The translations under genes and the position numbers were made by a program. This document shows, piece by piece, positions 27,530 to 37,125 of a stretch of 64,000 nt of DNA. Below the pieces are notes generated by a model. The model was not told the DNA's origin. It searched no databases and was given only the letters and a program-made list of their open reading frames with translations. Each line of letters begins with the position of its first letter. Position 1 is the first letter of the stretch. The stretch lies in the NCBI GenBank assembly GCA_963835495.1, contig CAWIFQ010000001.1, positions 1 through 64,000 on the forward strand, written 5' to 3'. The DNA comes from Acaudatibacter sp963835495 (lineage in GTDB: Bacteria; Pseudomonadota; Alphaproteobacteria; Caulobacterales; Caulobacteraceae).

Positions 27530-28226
27530 GCTGCTGTTGTTCTTCTTCAGCCACCGCACCCTGGCGGTCGCCCGTTGGGACCTCCGCCTGCTTGGCGTGC
27601 GCCTGCACGCCGCGCTGAGCGGACAAAGGGGACGGATCCGTCGCTTCATGGCGACCCGCGCCGCGCCGGTGCTGCTCAACCTCGGCGCCGGGCCGCGCGG
27701 GATCGACGACGCGCACTGGGTGAACGTCGATGGCGCGCCCGACGACGGTGTGCGCTTCCTGGTCGACTTCCAGCGACCGCTGCCGTTCGACGACGCAGCG
27801 TTCGACGGCGTCTTCTGCGAGCACGTGCTCGAGCATTTTGGCCAGCCCGATGGCGAGCGGCTGGCGCGCGAGATCCTCCGCATCCTCAAGCCCGGTGGCG
27901 TGTTCCGGGTGATCGTGCCGGACGCCGAGCTGGTGCTGAAACGCTACTTCGAGGCGCCAGACGCGCTGGTCGCCGCCCGCGGCGACGGGGAGGGCACCGC
28001 GATGGAGATGGTCAATTCCTACTTCCGCCAGCGCTACGACCACCAGTTCATGTACGACTGGCCGACGCTCGCGCGGACCTTGCGGCGTGCGGGGTTCGCG
28101 AGCGTCGCCCGCAGCGGGTTCCGCGACCCGGCTGGCTGTCCTGCGCTACGGATCGACGACGAGAAGTATGCGGCCGAAAGCCTTTACGTCGAGGCGCGGA
28201 CCGCGCCGGCGGGGCGCGGGGCCTGA
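27522..28226 (+). CDS. Class I SAM-dependent methyltransferase
   Basis: An intact 234-residue methyltransferase starting at GTG 27522, overlapping the upstream gene by eight bases. The SAM loop VLLNLGAGPRGIDDAHWVNV and the segment FDDAAFDGVFCEHVLEHF, then ILRILKPGGVFRVIVPDAEL, are typical of the type 11 group found in glycan clusters. It begins with a basic, hydrophobic stretch (RKLLLFFFSHRTLAVARWD) that may anchor it at the membrane. The TGA overlaps the following ATG. Confidence 0.84.
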   Translation: MRKLLLFFFSHRTLAVARWDLRLLGVRLHAALSGQRGRIRRFMATRAAPVLLNLGAGPRGIDDAHWVNVDGAPDDGVRFLVDFQRPLPFDDAAFDGVFCEHVLEHFGQPDGERLAREILRILKPGGVFRVIVPDAELVLKRYFEAPDALVAARGDGEGTAMEMVNSYFRQRYDHQFMYDWPTLARTLRRAGFASVARSGFRDPAGCPALRIDDEKYAAESLYVEARTAPAGRGA

Positions 28227-28921
28227 TGGCGGCGGTGGCCGCGAACGAGGCGCCCAATGCGGCGCTCGAGGCGACGCCGGTCGCGGGGCTGCGGGCGAGG
28301 CTGCTGCGGACGCTGGCCGGCGGCGAGACGCCGTTCACGATCGTCTCCAACAATTGCTGGGGCGCACACGTCTACCAGGCGTTGGCGATCCCCTACGCGA
28401 CGCCGTTCGTCGGCCTGTTCATTCCGCCGGACAGCTATCTGACCCTGCTGCGTGATTTCGAGCGCCTGATAGCCGCGCCGCTGGAGTTCACGACGACGAG
28501 TCGGTCGGCCAGCGTCAACGCCTGGCGCGAGGCCGCCGGCCTCGGCTATCCGATCGGGCTGCTGGGTGGCGAGGTCGAGATCGACTTCCAGCATTATCCG
28601 GACGAGGCGACGGCCCGCGAGACCTGGCGGCGGCGTTCGGCGCGGGTGACGGCCGATCCACGGCGGCGGTTCTTCAAGTTCGACGACCGCGAGGGCGCGA
28701 CCGCGGCGCATATCGACGCCTTCTGTGCGCTGGGTCTGCCGGGCAAGGTCTGTTTCACCGCCAAGGCCGCCGCCGCCCGCACCGTCGTCGTGCCGCCCGC
28801 GCCCGGGGAGGACCATGCGCCGGATGGGGTCAGCCTCGCGGCGATCTCGCGGCGCTACTTCAACACCCTGCGCTGGATCAGCGCCCTGCCGGCCTGGGCG
28901 CCGCTGCCATCGCTGATCTAA
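28226..28921 (+). CDS. DUF1919 exopolysaccharide-associated protein
   Basis: A 231-residue protein of the DUF1919 family, found in capsule and exopolysaccharide loci and of unproven function. The segment FTIVSNNCWGAHVYQALAIP and TPFVGLFIPPDSYLTLLRDF are the family signature; LGYPIGLLGGEVEIDFQHYP and RRFFKFDDREGATAAHIDAF follow. No membrane helix or secretion signal is visible. Intact, with overlapping stop and start on both sides. A glycosyltransferase or acyl/phospho-transferase role is possible but not shown. Confidence 0.82.
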   Translation: MAAVAANEAPNAALEATPVAGLRARLLRTLAGGETPFTIVSNNCWGAHVYQALAIPYATPFVGLFIPPDSYLTLLRDFERLIAAPLEFTTTSRSASVNAWREAAGLGYPIGLLGGEVEIDFQHYPDEATARETWRRRSARVTADPRRRFFKFDDREGATAAHIDAFCALGLPGKVCFTAKAAAARTVVVPPAPGEDHAPDGVSLAAISRRYFNTLRWISALPAWAPLPSLI

Positions 28922-30091
28922 TGCCGCGTAACGGGTCGCCGAAAGTGCTGCACGTGGTCGGGATGCTCGACCGCTGGTCGGTGGAGGCCTGGCTGCTGCG
29001 GCTGCTGGCCCACGCCCGGTCGCGGGGTGAGGCGCTGGACTGGAGTTTCTACTGCGTCTTCGGCCTCCCCGGTTCGCGGGACGACGACGCGCACGCGCTC
29101 GGCGCTGGCGTGATCCATTCGCCGGTTCCGATCGGCGAGAAGATCGCCTTCGCCAGAGCGCTGCGCAGGGAGCTGGAGCGCGGCCGCTACGACGTGCTGC
29201 ACTGCCACCACGACCTGATCTCGGGCGTCTACCTGGCGGCCAGCGTCGGGCTGCCGATCGGCGCGCGGCTGGTGCATGTGCACAATCTCGACGAGTCGGT
29301 GCTGACGCCGAACCCGCTGAAGCAGTCGGTGCTGCGGCCGACGCTGCGCCGAACCTGCTTCAGCCTGGCCGACAAGATCATCGCCAATTCCGACCATGCG
29401 CTCGAAGCGTTCCTCGCCGGCCGCCGCCGCGATCCGGCGCGGCACGTCGTGCACCCGATCGGCCTCGATCCCGGACCGTTCGCGACCGCGAAGTCGGACC
29501 GCGCCGCGTTCCGCCGCGACCTCGGCCTTGCGCCCGAGACGCCGATCCTGCTGTTCGCCGGCCGGATGACGCCGGAGAAGAACCCGGTGTTCGCGGTCGA
29601 CGTGCTGGCGGCGCTCCGCCGGCGCGCGCCGGACGCCGTGGCCGTGTTCGCCGGCGACGGCGACCTGGCGGACGCGGTGCGCGAGCGGGCCGCGGCGCTG
29701 GGCCAGAGCGACGCCGATGCGGCTGATCGGCTGGCGGGGCGACGTCGCCAAGGTGATGAGCGCCAGCGACTGGTTCATCCTGCCCCACCCGCACGCGCCG
29801 ATGGAGGGGTTCGGCGTCGCGGTGGTCGAGGCGCAGCTCGCGGGCTTGCGGCTGCTGCTCTCGCGCGGCGTCTCCGACGCGCCGATCCTGCCAGGCGCGG
29901 CCTGGCGGCGGCTTTCGCTGGACGACGGCGCCGACGCCTGGGCGGACGCCGCCGCGGAACTCTGGGCCGCGCCGGCGCCGTCGCGGGAAGCGGCGCTGGC
30001 CGCTTTCCGCGCCTCGCCGATGGACCTCGATCGCGCGCTCGGCCACCTGATGGCCCTGCACGGCCAGGGCGCGGGATCACGGGCCGCATGA
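28921..30091 (+). CDS. Family 4 glycosyltransferase, one frameshift
   Basis: A GT-B enzyme of about 390 residues. It starts at ATG 28921 (PRNGSPKVLHVVGMLDRWSV) and includes YDVLHCHHDLISGVYLAASV, LVHVHNLDES, IIANSDHALEAFLAG and the donor-domain opening ILLFAGRMTPEKNPVFAVDV. An indel near 29725 moves the last third to another frame: MRLIGWRGDVAKVMSASDWF and MEGFGVAVVEAQLAGLRLLL, the latter holding the E-x7-E donor site. The TGA at 30089-30091 overlaps the ATG of the next, similar glycosyltransferase. The two probably arose by duplication, judging from the shared HxHN segment. Confidence 0.84.
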
Positions 30092-31320
30092 ACGCGCCAG
30101 CGACGCGGCTGCAGTCCCCGCGGGCGGTCGACGCGCCAGCGACGCAGCTGAAGGTGCTGCAGCTGATCGACGGCCTCGGCATGGGCGGTGCGGAAACCTG
30201 GCTGATGGAGCTCGTCCGATACTGGCGCGCCGAGGGCCGGCCGATCACGACGCATTTCCTCGCCACCGGCGGGCGGCCGGCGCTGTTCGACGACGAGGCG
30301 CGGGCGCTCGGCGCCAGCATCTTCTACCTGCGCTACGGCCGCCGCGACCTGCTGTCGTTCACGGCCGGGTTCCGGCGCATTCTCAGGTCCGGCCGCTACG
30401 ACGCCCTGCACGACCACCAGGACTACGCCAGCGGCTGGCACTACCTGATGGGCCTGGGCGCGCTGCCGCCGGTGCGGGTCACCCACGTGCACAATCCCGC
30501 CTATCAGATCCTGAGCAACTACGGCGTCACGCCGGGGCGGCGGCTGGCGGCGCGCGCCGGCAAGCAGCTGGCGGCGCGGTACGCCACCCACATCGCCGGC
30601 ACCTCGCGCGCCGCGATCGCGGCCTACGGCTTCGACGCGCCAGCCTTCGCGTCGCTGCCGAAAGCCGCGCTTTACTGCGGCTTCGACCCCGGCCGGTTCC
30701 TGGCGTCGCCGGCGGCGCGGGCGTCGGTGCGTGGCGAGTTCGGCTGGCCGACCGACAGCGCCGTGGTCCTGTTCGCCGGCCGCTTCGACGTCTCGCCCGA
30801 TCCGGCCCATCCCCAGGCCCACAAGAACGCCGGCTTCGCGGTGGACGTGGCGATCGCGGCCGCGCGGGCGAGCGGCGGCGTCCGCTTCATCTTCGCCGGA
30901 CCGTTCAGCGCCGCCACGCCAATCCTGCGCGCGCGGATCGAGGCGGCCGGCTTCGGCGACCGGATCGCCTTCGCCGGCGTGCGCAAGGACATCGAACGAC
31001 TGATGGCCGGGGCCGACGCGCTGCTGTTTCCATCGCGGGCGGAGGGGCTCGGCATGGTGGCGGTCGAGGCGCAGGCGGCGGGGCTGCCGGTGCTGGCCTC
31101 GACCGAAGTGCCGCGCGAGTGCGTCGTCATCCCCGACCTGGTGCGGTTCGACAGTCTGGGCGACGGCCCCGCCGCCTGGTCGGCCCGGCTGCTCGCGGCG
31201 CTCGGCCGACCGCGGATGGACCCGACCGCCGCCAACGACCGTGTCGCCGTCTCACCGTTCGCGATCGCACACTCCGCCGCCGCGCTCGAGCGGCTCTACC
31301 GCGACGGCGTGCTGGCGTGA
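30088..31320 (+). CDS. Family 4 glycosyltransferase
   Basis: An intact 410-residue GT-B enzyme. LKVLQLIDGLGMGGAETWLM is the classic acceptor-side glycine loop, followed by YDALHDHQDYASGWHYLMGL, VTHVHNPAYQ and AGTSRAAIAAYGFD. The donor half has VVLFAGRFDVSPDPAHPQAH, FIFAGPFSAATPILRARIE and LLFPSRAEGLGMVAVEAQAA, with the E-x7-E site. It resembles capsular GT4 enzymes of the EpsF type. An N-terminal 20-residue extension with two copies of DAPATQL/NAPATRL-like sequence precedes the fold. Confidence 0.86.
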   Translation: MNAPATRLQSPRAVDAPATQLKVLQLIDGLGMGGAETWLMELVRYWRAEGRPITTHFLATGGRPALFDDEARALGASIFYLRYGRRDLLSFTAGFRRILRSGRYDALHDHQDYASGWHYLMGLGALPPVRVTHVHNPAYQILSNYGVTPGRRLAARAGKQLAARYATHIAGTSRAAIAAYGFDAPAFASLPKAALYCGFDPGRFLASPAARASVRGEFGWPTDSAVVLFAGRFDVSPDPAHPQAHKNAGFAVDVAIAAARASGGVRFIFAGPFSAATPILRARIEAAGFGDRIAFAGVRKDIERLMAGADALLFPSRAEGLGMVAVEAQAAGLPVLASTEVPRECVVIPDLVRFDSLGDGPAAWSARLLAALGRPRMDPTAANDRVAVSPFAIAHSAAALERLYRDGVLA

Positions 31321-32444
31321 TCAACTTCGTCTCCAACCTGCCGCGGGACCTTCGGAGCGGCGGCTTCTCGGCGATGAACGCCGCGGCCTGCGCGGCGCTC
31401 GCCCGCCGCCACGCGCTGACCTACGTCGGCCCGATCGACCCGCCGGTGGTCCCCTGGGAGAGGGCGGTCTCCAAGGCGATGCGGCTCGCGGGGCTCGGCG
31501 GTGATTTCGCGGCGTTCTCGGAGCGCCGCCTGGACGCGATCGCCCGCGAGGTCGAGCGCAGGGCGGATCGCGGCGCCGAACTGGACTTCTTTCACGGCCT
31601 GACACCCTGGATCGCCACCCGGACAGGCCGCCCCTACGTCGCCTGGAGCGACTGTGCGTTCGCCGACTACGCCCGGATCTATCACGACCGCGCGCGCTTC
31701 CGGGCCGACGACCTGGCGCGGATCGAGGCGGCCGAGGCGCGTTGGCTGAAAGGCGCGCGCCGGGTGCTGTTCACCAGCGAGTGGGCCGCCGGGCGCGCGG
31801 TCTCCAGCTATGGGCTCGATCCCGCCAGAGTGGCGTCGGTCGGGATCTTCGGCGAAGCGGAACCGCCGGCGTGCGACGCCTACGCCGGCGGTCAGGCGTT
31901 CGTCTTCGTCGCCACCGATTTCGAGGCGAAGGGCGGCCCCGTCGTGCTCGCGGCGTTCCGGCGCGTGCGGCAGACCCATCCGCAGGCGACCCTGACCGTC
32001 GTCGGCGCCGCGCCACCTGACATTTCAGGCGAGCCTGGCGTCAGCTACGCCGGGTATCTGCGCAAGGAGATCCCTGCGCAATACGCCCGCTTCCGCGAAA
32101 TCCTCGGCGCAGCTGTCGCCGTGGTGCACCCGACCCGCAGCGACATCGCTCCGCTGCTGCTGGTCGAGGCGGCGCTGTTCGGCTGCCCGGCGATCGCTTC
32201 GCGGGCCTTCGCCATTCCGGAGCTGGTGCGGGAGGGCGAGACGGGCTGGCTGCTGGACGACCCGGGCGACGTCGGCGAGGTCGCGGCGGCCATGCGACGG
32301 CTGCTGGACGATCCCGACTACGGCAGGCTGCGGGTTGGCGCGTGGGATCGCGCCAGGACCGATCACGGCAAGGACCGGTTCGAGGCGCGGATGCTCGCCG
32401 CGGTCGATCAGGCGCTCACGGAAGCCGGCATGGCGGCCGCGTGA
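31317..32444 (+). CDS. Family 4 glycosyltransferase
   Basis: An intact GT-B enzyme of 375 residues from a GTG start that overlaps the previous TGA as GTGA. It opens INFVSNLPRDLRSGGFSAMN, with FFHGLTPWIATRTGRPYVAW and VLFTSEWAAGRAVSSYGLD. The donor half has FVFVATDFEAKGGPVVLAAF, LTVVGAAPPDISGEPGVSYA and HPTRSDIAPLLLVEAALFGC. The last segment replaces the usual E-x7-E with D-x6-E, a normal variation in the family. Donor unknown. Confidence 0.84.
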   Translation: MINFVSNLPRDLRSGGFSAMNAAACAALARRHALTYVGPIDPPVVPWERAVSKAMRLAGLGGDFAAFSERRLDAIAREVERRADRGAELDFFHGLTPWIATRTGRPYVAWSDCAFADYARIYHDRARFRADDLARIEAAEARWLKGARRVLFTSEWAAGRAVSSYGLDPARVASVGIFGEAEPPACDAYAGGQAFVFVATDFEAKGGPVVLAAFRRVRQTHPQATLTVVGAAPPDISGEPGVSYAGYLRKEIPAQYARFREILGAAVAVVHPTRSDIAPLLLVEAALFGCPAIASRAFAIPELVREGETGWLLDDPGDVGEVAAAMRRLLDDPDYGRLRVGAWDRARTDHGKDRFEARMLAAVDQALTEAGMAAA

Positions 32445-33550
32445 AGATCCTGTTCCTCGGCGCCACCGGCGAGGGCCAGACCTCGCTGATGCGCCTGCGC
32501 GCGCTGCGGCGGCTGGGCCACGAGGTGGCCGGCGTCGACACCGCGGGGCCATGGCAGAGCGGGGCCTGGCTGGGTCGGCAGGTCGAGCGCCGGCTGGGCC
32601 GCGGCGGCACGATCGATCGGATCAACCGGGCGGTGCTGGACGCCGCCGGCGCGCTGCAGCCGGCGCTGGTCTGGGCGGAAAAGCAGGAGCATCTGCGCCC
32701 CGAGACGCTCGAGGCGCTGCGCCGGGGCGGCGCGCGCCTGGTTCACTTCACGCCCGACCCCTACTTCTCGCTGGCCTGGAAGCGCACCGCGCTGATGGAC
32801 GCGGCGATCGGCCGGTTCGACCTGCTGGTCTATTGCAAGGCCTACGAGCGCGCCGACTACGCCGCGCTGGGCAAGCCGCTGATCTACATGCCGCTCGGCT
32901 ATTGCGACGAGACCCATCGCCCGCTGCCGTCGTCCGATCCGCGCTGGCGCTGCGCGCTCGGGTTCCTCGGCGGCTGGGAGCCGCGGCGCGAGCGGCTGCT
33001 GCGCGCGCTGGCCGGCGCGACGCCCGACCTGAAGATCTGGGGCGGCTACTGGGACTTCCTGCGCGACGGCCGATGGTCGCCGCGGCGGCAGATCATCCTC
33101 GGCCAACTGGCGGGCGGCGAGCCGTTCCGGATCCACCGCGATGACCGCCTGGCCGCTGCCTGGCAGGGCGGCGAGGTCTATGCCGACGACTACGCCCGGG
33201 CGCTGACCGGGAGCCGGATCGGCTTGGGTTTTCTCCGCCAGGTCTGTCCCGATCAGCACACGACGCGGACGTTCGAGATCCCGGCCTGCGGCAGCCTGCT
33301 GCTGGCCGACCGCACCGACGAGCACCGCAGCTTCTTCGAGGAGGGGCGCGAGGCCGAGTTCTTCGGGTCGGCCGAGGAACTGGTCGACAAGGCGAGGTTC
33401 TACGCCAGCCACGAAACCGAGCGGGCGCGCGTCGCCCAGGCCGGCCGCGAACGGTGTCAGCGCAGCGGCTACGCCTACATCGACCGGCTGCGGCCGGTGA
33501 TCACGGCGGTGACGCGCGAAGCGTGGCCCGCAGGCCAGGCGGCGGAGTGA
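32441..33550 (+). CDS. CgeB-like glycosyltransferase
   Basis: An intact 369-residue protein with a GTG start at 32441, overlapping the previous TGA. KILFLGATGEGQTSLMRLRA opens a Rossmann domain; LVHFTPDPYFSLAWKRT and LLVYCKAYERADYAALGKP are typical of CgeB/spore-maturation type GT4-like enzymes. The C-terminal block TRTFEIPACGSLLLADRTDE, then FFEEGREAEFFGSAEELVDK and ARFYASHETERARVAQAGRE, is the Glyco_trans_1_2 signature. It probably adds a sugar to the repeat unit. Nothing unusual in composition. Confidence 0.86.
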   Translation: MKILFLGATGEGQTSLMRLRALRRLGHEVAGVDTAGPWQSGAWLGRQVERRLGRGGTIDRINRAVLDAAGALQPALVWAEKQEHLRPETLEALRRGGARLVHFTPDPYFSLAWKRTALMDAAIGRFDLLVYCKAYERADYAALGKPLIYMPLGYCDETHRPLPSSDPRWRCALGFLGGWEPRRERLLRALAGATPDLKIWGGYWDFLRDGRWSPRRQIILGQLAGGEPFRIHRDDRLAAAWQGGEVYADDYARALTGSRIGLGFLRQVCPDQHTTRTFEIPACGSLLLADRTDEHRSFFEEGREAEFFGSAEELVDKARFYASHETERARVAQAGRERCQRSGYAYIDRLRPVITAVTREAWPAGQAAE

Positions 33551-33557
33551 GGCGCGC

Positions 33558-34599
33558 GTGAGCGAGCGGCGCGTGGTGAAGGGTCTCGACACCCTGCGGT
33601 TCGTCGCCGCCCTGACCGTCGCCCTCAGCCACGGCGCCGCCTTCCCGCTGCGCGAATTGCTGGGACCTGGCTTCGGCTGGAGCCGGCTCGTCGCCGGCGC
33701 CTACGACGTCAGCTTCGACGGCGTCGCTGCGGTAATCGTGTTCTTCGTCATCTCCGGGTTCTGCATCCACTACGGCCCGGCGACCGGCGCGCCCTTCCGG
33801 ACCCTGCCGTTCTGGACCCGGCGCGGCGTCAGGATCCTGATCCCGCTCCTGGGGGCGGTGGCGCTGGCGAGCGCGCTTGGCTCGGCGGCGAGCGGCGCGC
33901 TCGAGGTGGTGCTGTGGAGCGTCTACTGCGAGCTGATCTACTACGCGCTCTACCCGCTGCTGCGCCACGCCTTCCAGACCTTCGGGTTGCGGCGGGTGCT
34001 GATCGGCGCGTCGGTCGATCTCGGCGGCGATGATCTTCGTCGGCTGGAACGCGCCGTTCTACTGGACCTTTTCGCCGGCCCTCACCTGGCTGCTGGCGTC
34101 GCCGGCCTGGCTGCTGGGCTGCCTGCTCGCCGAGCAGGTCGCGTCGGGCGCGGCGCCGCGCGGGTTCGGCGGGGTCTGGACCTGGCGGCTGGCGACCTTC
34201 GCCTACGCTGCCGTGGCGAGCGCCATCTTCTTCCATGGTCCAATCAAGGTTGGATATCCGCTGCTGCTGGCGCCGTTCCAGTTGGTCGCGTTCCGCTGGG
34301 TCTGGGCGGAGATCCAGCACTTCGAGCGCCATCCGACTTCCCGGATCCTGGAGTGGTGCGGCCAGTGGAGTTATTCGCTCTACCTGGTCCACAACATCGC
34401 AATTGCGATGACGCCGCTCGACCCCGCTCACCTGCTGTGGAGTTGGGCGGCGCGTCTCGGATCGGTCTTTGCCGGCGCGCTCGTCTTCTACGCCGTGATC
34501 GAGGCGCCGGCGCACTGGACCGCCCGCGCCGCCGCGCGCTGGCTTACGCATCGCCTGCCGCCGCGCGGGGCCAGCAGCCCGGAGTTGGCGGCGCCGTGA
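33558..34599 (+). CDS. Acyltransferase 3 membrane protein, one frameshift
   Basis: A multi-pass membrane acyltransferase that O-acylates, often O-acetylates, exported sugars. The start GTG 33558 leads to VKGLDTLRFVAALTVALSHG, whose His is the likely catalytic residue in the family R/H motif. VIVFFVISGFCIHYGPATG is a second hallmark. One indel near 34025 joins MIFVGWNAPFYWTFSPALTW and the later helices, including WCGQWSYSLYLVHNIAIAMT, the usual YSLYLVH block. About ten membrane helices, 347 residues, normal length. Confidence 0.86.
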
Positions 34600-34672
34600 G
34601 GCCGCGCGCGAGATTGACGGCGCGGCGCAAAGGCGGTGCAGTGCGCGCCGTGCAGGGCGAGCGGCGGCCGCG

Positions 34673-36005
34673 ATGATCTACGACATTCTCGCCTGCCTCG
34701 CCTCCCTGGCCCTGCTGCTGCAGATCATCCGGTTGCGACCGCCGTCGCTCGGCCTGCCGCTGGCCTATCTCGCCTCGCTGCTGCTGATCCACGTGCCGGG
34801 CGCGTTCGCTCACCTGGTGGGCGAGGACCGGCTGGAAGGCGGCGACTACGTCGAGATCGGCATCCGCTACACGGCCATCGCCGCATTCTGCTTCGTCGGC
34901 GGGGTCTGGGTGGCGCGTCGCGGCTTGCCGCCGCCCCGGCCGCCTGAGCCGGCGAACCGGCGCGGGTTCGCCCTCTTCTGCCTGTTCGGCGGCTGGGGCT
35001 TCGTCTACGGCCTCGACGCGCTCGCCCGCGATCCCGAGCCTCGGCGCGGCGATCAACAGCGGCGGCGCGGTCTGGATGCTGGGCGCGCTGCTCGGCCTGC
35101 GGGCGGCCGTGCAATCCGGCAACCTACAGCGCATCCTGATCTGGTGCGGCGCGCTGATGGTCTATCCGACCATCATGCTCGTCGCCGGCGGCTTCATCAG
35201 CTACGGCGCGGCGGCGGCGATGATCGTGGTCTCGGTGCTGGCGATCCTGGCGCGCAGCTATTGGCGCGCGGTGGCCGGGATCGTGGTCGCCTCCCTCGTC
35301 GGCCTGACCTTGTTCGTGAACTACTTCGAGCACCGCGAAGACATCCGCGAGAGCGTCTGGGGCGGCGCCTCGATGGAGAACCGCCTCGGCAGCGTCGGCG
35401 AGATCGCCACCAACTTCCACCTGATCGACCTGGACAGCGACAAGGACCTGATCGCGCTCGATCAGCGGCTGAACCAGAACCTGTTCGTCGGCCTGGCCGC
35501 CACCCGCATCAACGACGGCGAGGTGGCTTACCTGAATGGACAGTCGGTGATCGACGGGGTGCTGGCGCTGGTGCCGCGCGCCTTCTGGGCCGACAAACCG
35601 ATCACCGGCGGCAGCGGCAAGATCGTCGCCGACATGACCGGGCTGCAGCTCAACGAGGACACCTCGTGGGGCGTCGGCAATGTGATGGAGTTCTACATCA
35701 ACTTCGGCCTGCCCGGCCTCGTGATCGGTTTCCTCGCCCTGGGTTGGCTGGTCGGCTTCCTCGACCTGAGAGCGGCGACCGCCGAGCAGCGCGGCGAGTT
35801 CAAGTCGGTGTTCATCTACTTCCTGCCAGCGGTGGCGGTGATCCAGCCTGGCGCCTCGATCGTCGAGATCAGCGGCAGCGCGGGCGCGGCGGTGCTGGTC
35901 TCGTATGTGTGGAAGTGGCTTTGGACCATGCAGTCCGCCTCCCGCCAGCCAGCGACGCGCGTGGCCGCGCCGCAGCTGCCATCGCGGGTCGGGCCAGCGA
36001 CGTGA
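34673..36005 (+). CDS. Wzy-like polysaccharide polymerase candidate, one frameshift
   Basis: A very hydrophobic protein of about 443 residues with roughly ten membrane helices and a long periplasmic segment between IRESVWGGASMENRLGSVG and LQLNEDTSWGVGNVMEFYIN. Weak overall conservation, long loop and position among glycosyltransferases are the usual marks of Wzy-type or oligosaccharide repeat polymerases. The Trp-Gly motif DTSWGVGNVMEFYINFGLPG near the C-terminus is common to this group. One indel near 35038 falls in DARDPSLGAAINSGG. There is no flippase gene in the window, so the partner may be elsewhere, or the ABC exporter may take that role. It is preceded by 73 bases with no gene. Confidence 0.7.
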
Positions 36006-36027
36006 GCGCCAGCCGCGAGGTCGCGCG

Positions 36028-37125
36028 GTGAAGGTGCTGATCACCGCCACCAGCCTGCGCGCCGCCTACGGCGGGCCGGCTTTCTCGGTCTCGCAACTCG
36101 CAACGGCGCTCGGCGCCCGCGGCCTGGAGATCGGCGTCTGGGCCGCGGACGGCTCGGCGCCAGCGGCCGAGCTGTTGCCATGCGGGGCTCAGGTGCGACG
36201 AATGGAAGGCCCGCTCAGAGACGCCGTCGCCGCCTTCGGACCCGCCGCGATCCACGACAACGGCCTTTGGCTGCCGCACAACCACCGCGTCGCCGAGCTG
36301 GCGCGGGAGACCGGCCTGCCACGGGTCGTCAGCACCCGAGGCATGCTCGAGCCCTGGGCGATCCGCCACAAGGGATTGAAGAAGAAGGTCGCCTGGGGGC
36401 TCTATCAGCGGCGCGATCTGGCGCGCGCGTCGGCGCTGCACACGACGGCCGACGCCGAAGCGGCCAACTTGCAGGCATTGCGACTGGGTCCGCCGGTCAT
36501 CACCATCGCGAACGGCGTCGACCTGCCGCCCGCCGCGCCGCCGGGGTCGCGGCCGCAGGGCGGCGCGAGAACCGCCCTCTTCCTCGGCCGGCTCTATCCG
36601 GTGAAGGGGCTGCCGATGCTGGTCGAAGCCTGGGCCAGGGCGCGGCCACGAGACTGGCGGCTGGTCATCGCCGGGCCGGACGAGGCGGGGCACCGCGCCG
36701 TGGTGGAAGCCGTGGTGGCGGCCGCCGGCCTCGGCGAGGCGGTCAGCTTCACCGGGCCCGTCGCAGGCGAAGCGAAGACGGCGCTGTTGCGCGGCGCCGA
36801 CGTCCTGGTGCTGCCCAGCCATTCGGAGAGCTTCGGAATGGTCGTCGCCGAGGCGTTGGCGCACGGGACGCCGGTGCTGACGACCACCGCGGTTCCGTGG
36901 CCGGCGCTCGAGGCGCGCCAGTGCGGCTGGCGCGCGGCGCCGACGGCGGACGCCCTCGCCGAGGCGCTTGCGCGAGGTCATTCCGCTGCGAACCGGCGAC
37001 CCTGCAGGCGATGGGCGCCAGGGGCCGCGCCTACGTTTCCGAGGCGCTCGGCTGGGACCGGCGTCGCGGCCGCGTTCGGCGCGCTCTACGAGCGGCTGGT
37101 CCGGGGCCTGGCGGCGGCGGCGTGA
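36028..37125 (+). CDS. Family 4 glycosyltransferase, frameshifted near the end
   Basis: A GT-B enzyme of about 365 residues from GTG 36028. It has KVLITATSLRAAYGGPAFSV, PAAIHDNGLWLPHNHRVAEL, VVSTRGMLEPWAIRHKGLKK and ALFLGRLYPVKGLPMLVEAW. The donor site is SHSESFGMVVAEALAHGTPV. Two compensating indels near 36970 and 37055 put RCEPATLQAMGARGRAYVSE in a different frame before the shared C-terminus LYERLVRGL. The HNHRVAELAR and GMLEPWAI blocks are typical of WcaI/colanic-type transferases. The TGA overlaps the next GTG start. Confidence 0.84.
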   Translation: MKVLITATSLRAAYGGPAFSVSQLATALGARGLEIGVWAADGSAPAAELLPCGAQVRRMEGPLRDAVAAFGPAAIHDNGLWLPHNHRVAELARETGLPRVVSTRGMLEPWAIRHKGLKKKVAWGLYQRRDLARASALHTTADAEAANLQALRLGPPVITIANGVDLPPAAPPGSRPQGGARTALFLGRLYPVKGLPMLVEAWARARPRDWRLVIAGPDEAGHRAVVEAVVAAAGLGEAVSFTGPVAGEAKTALLRGADVLVLPSHSESFGMVVAEALAHGTPVLTTTAVPWPALEARQCGWRAAPTADALAEALARGHSAANRRPCRRWAPGAAPTFPRRSAGTGVAAAFGALYERLVRGLAAAA

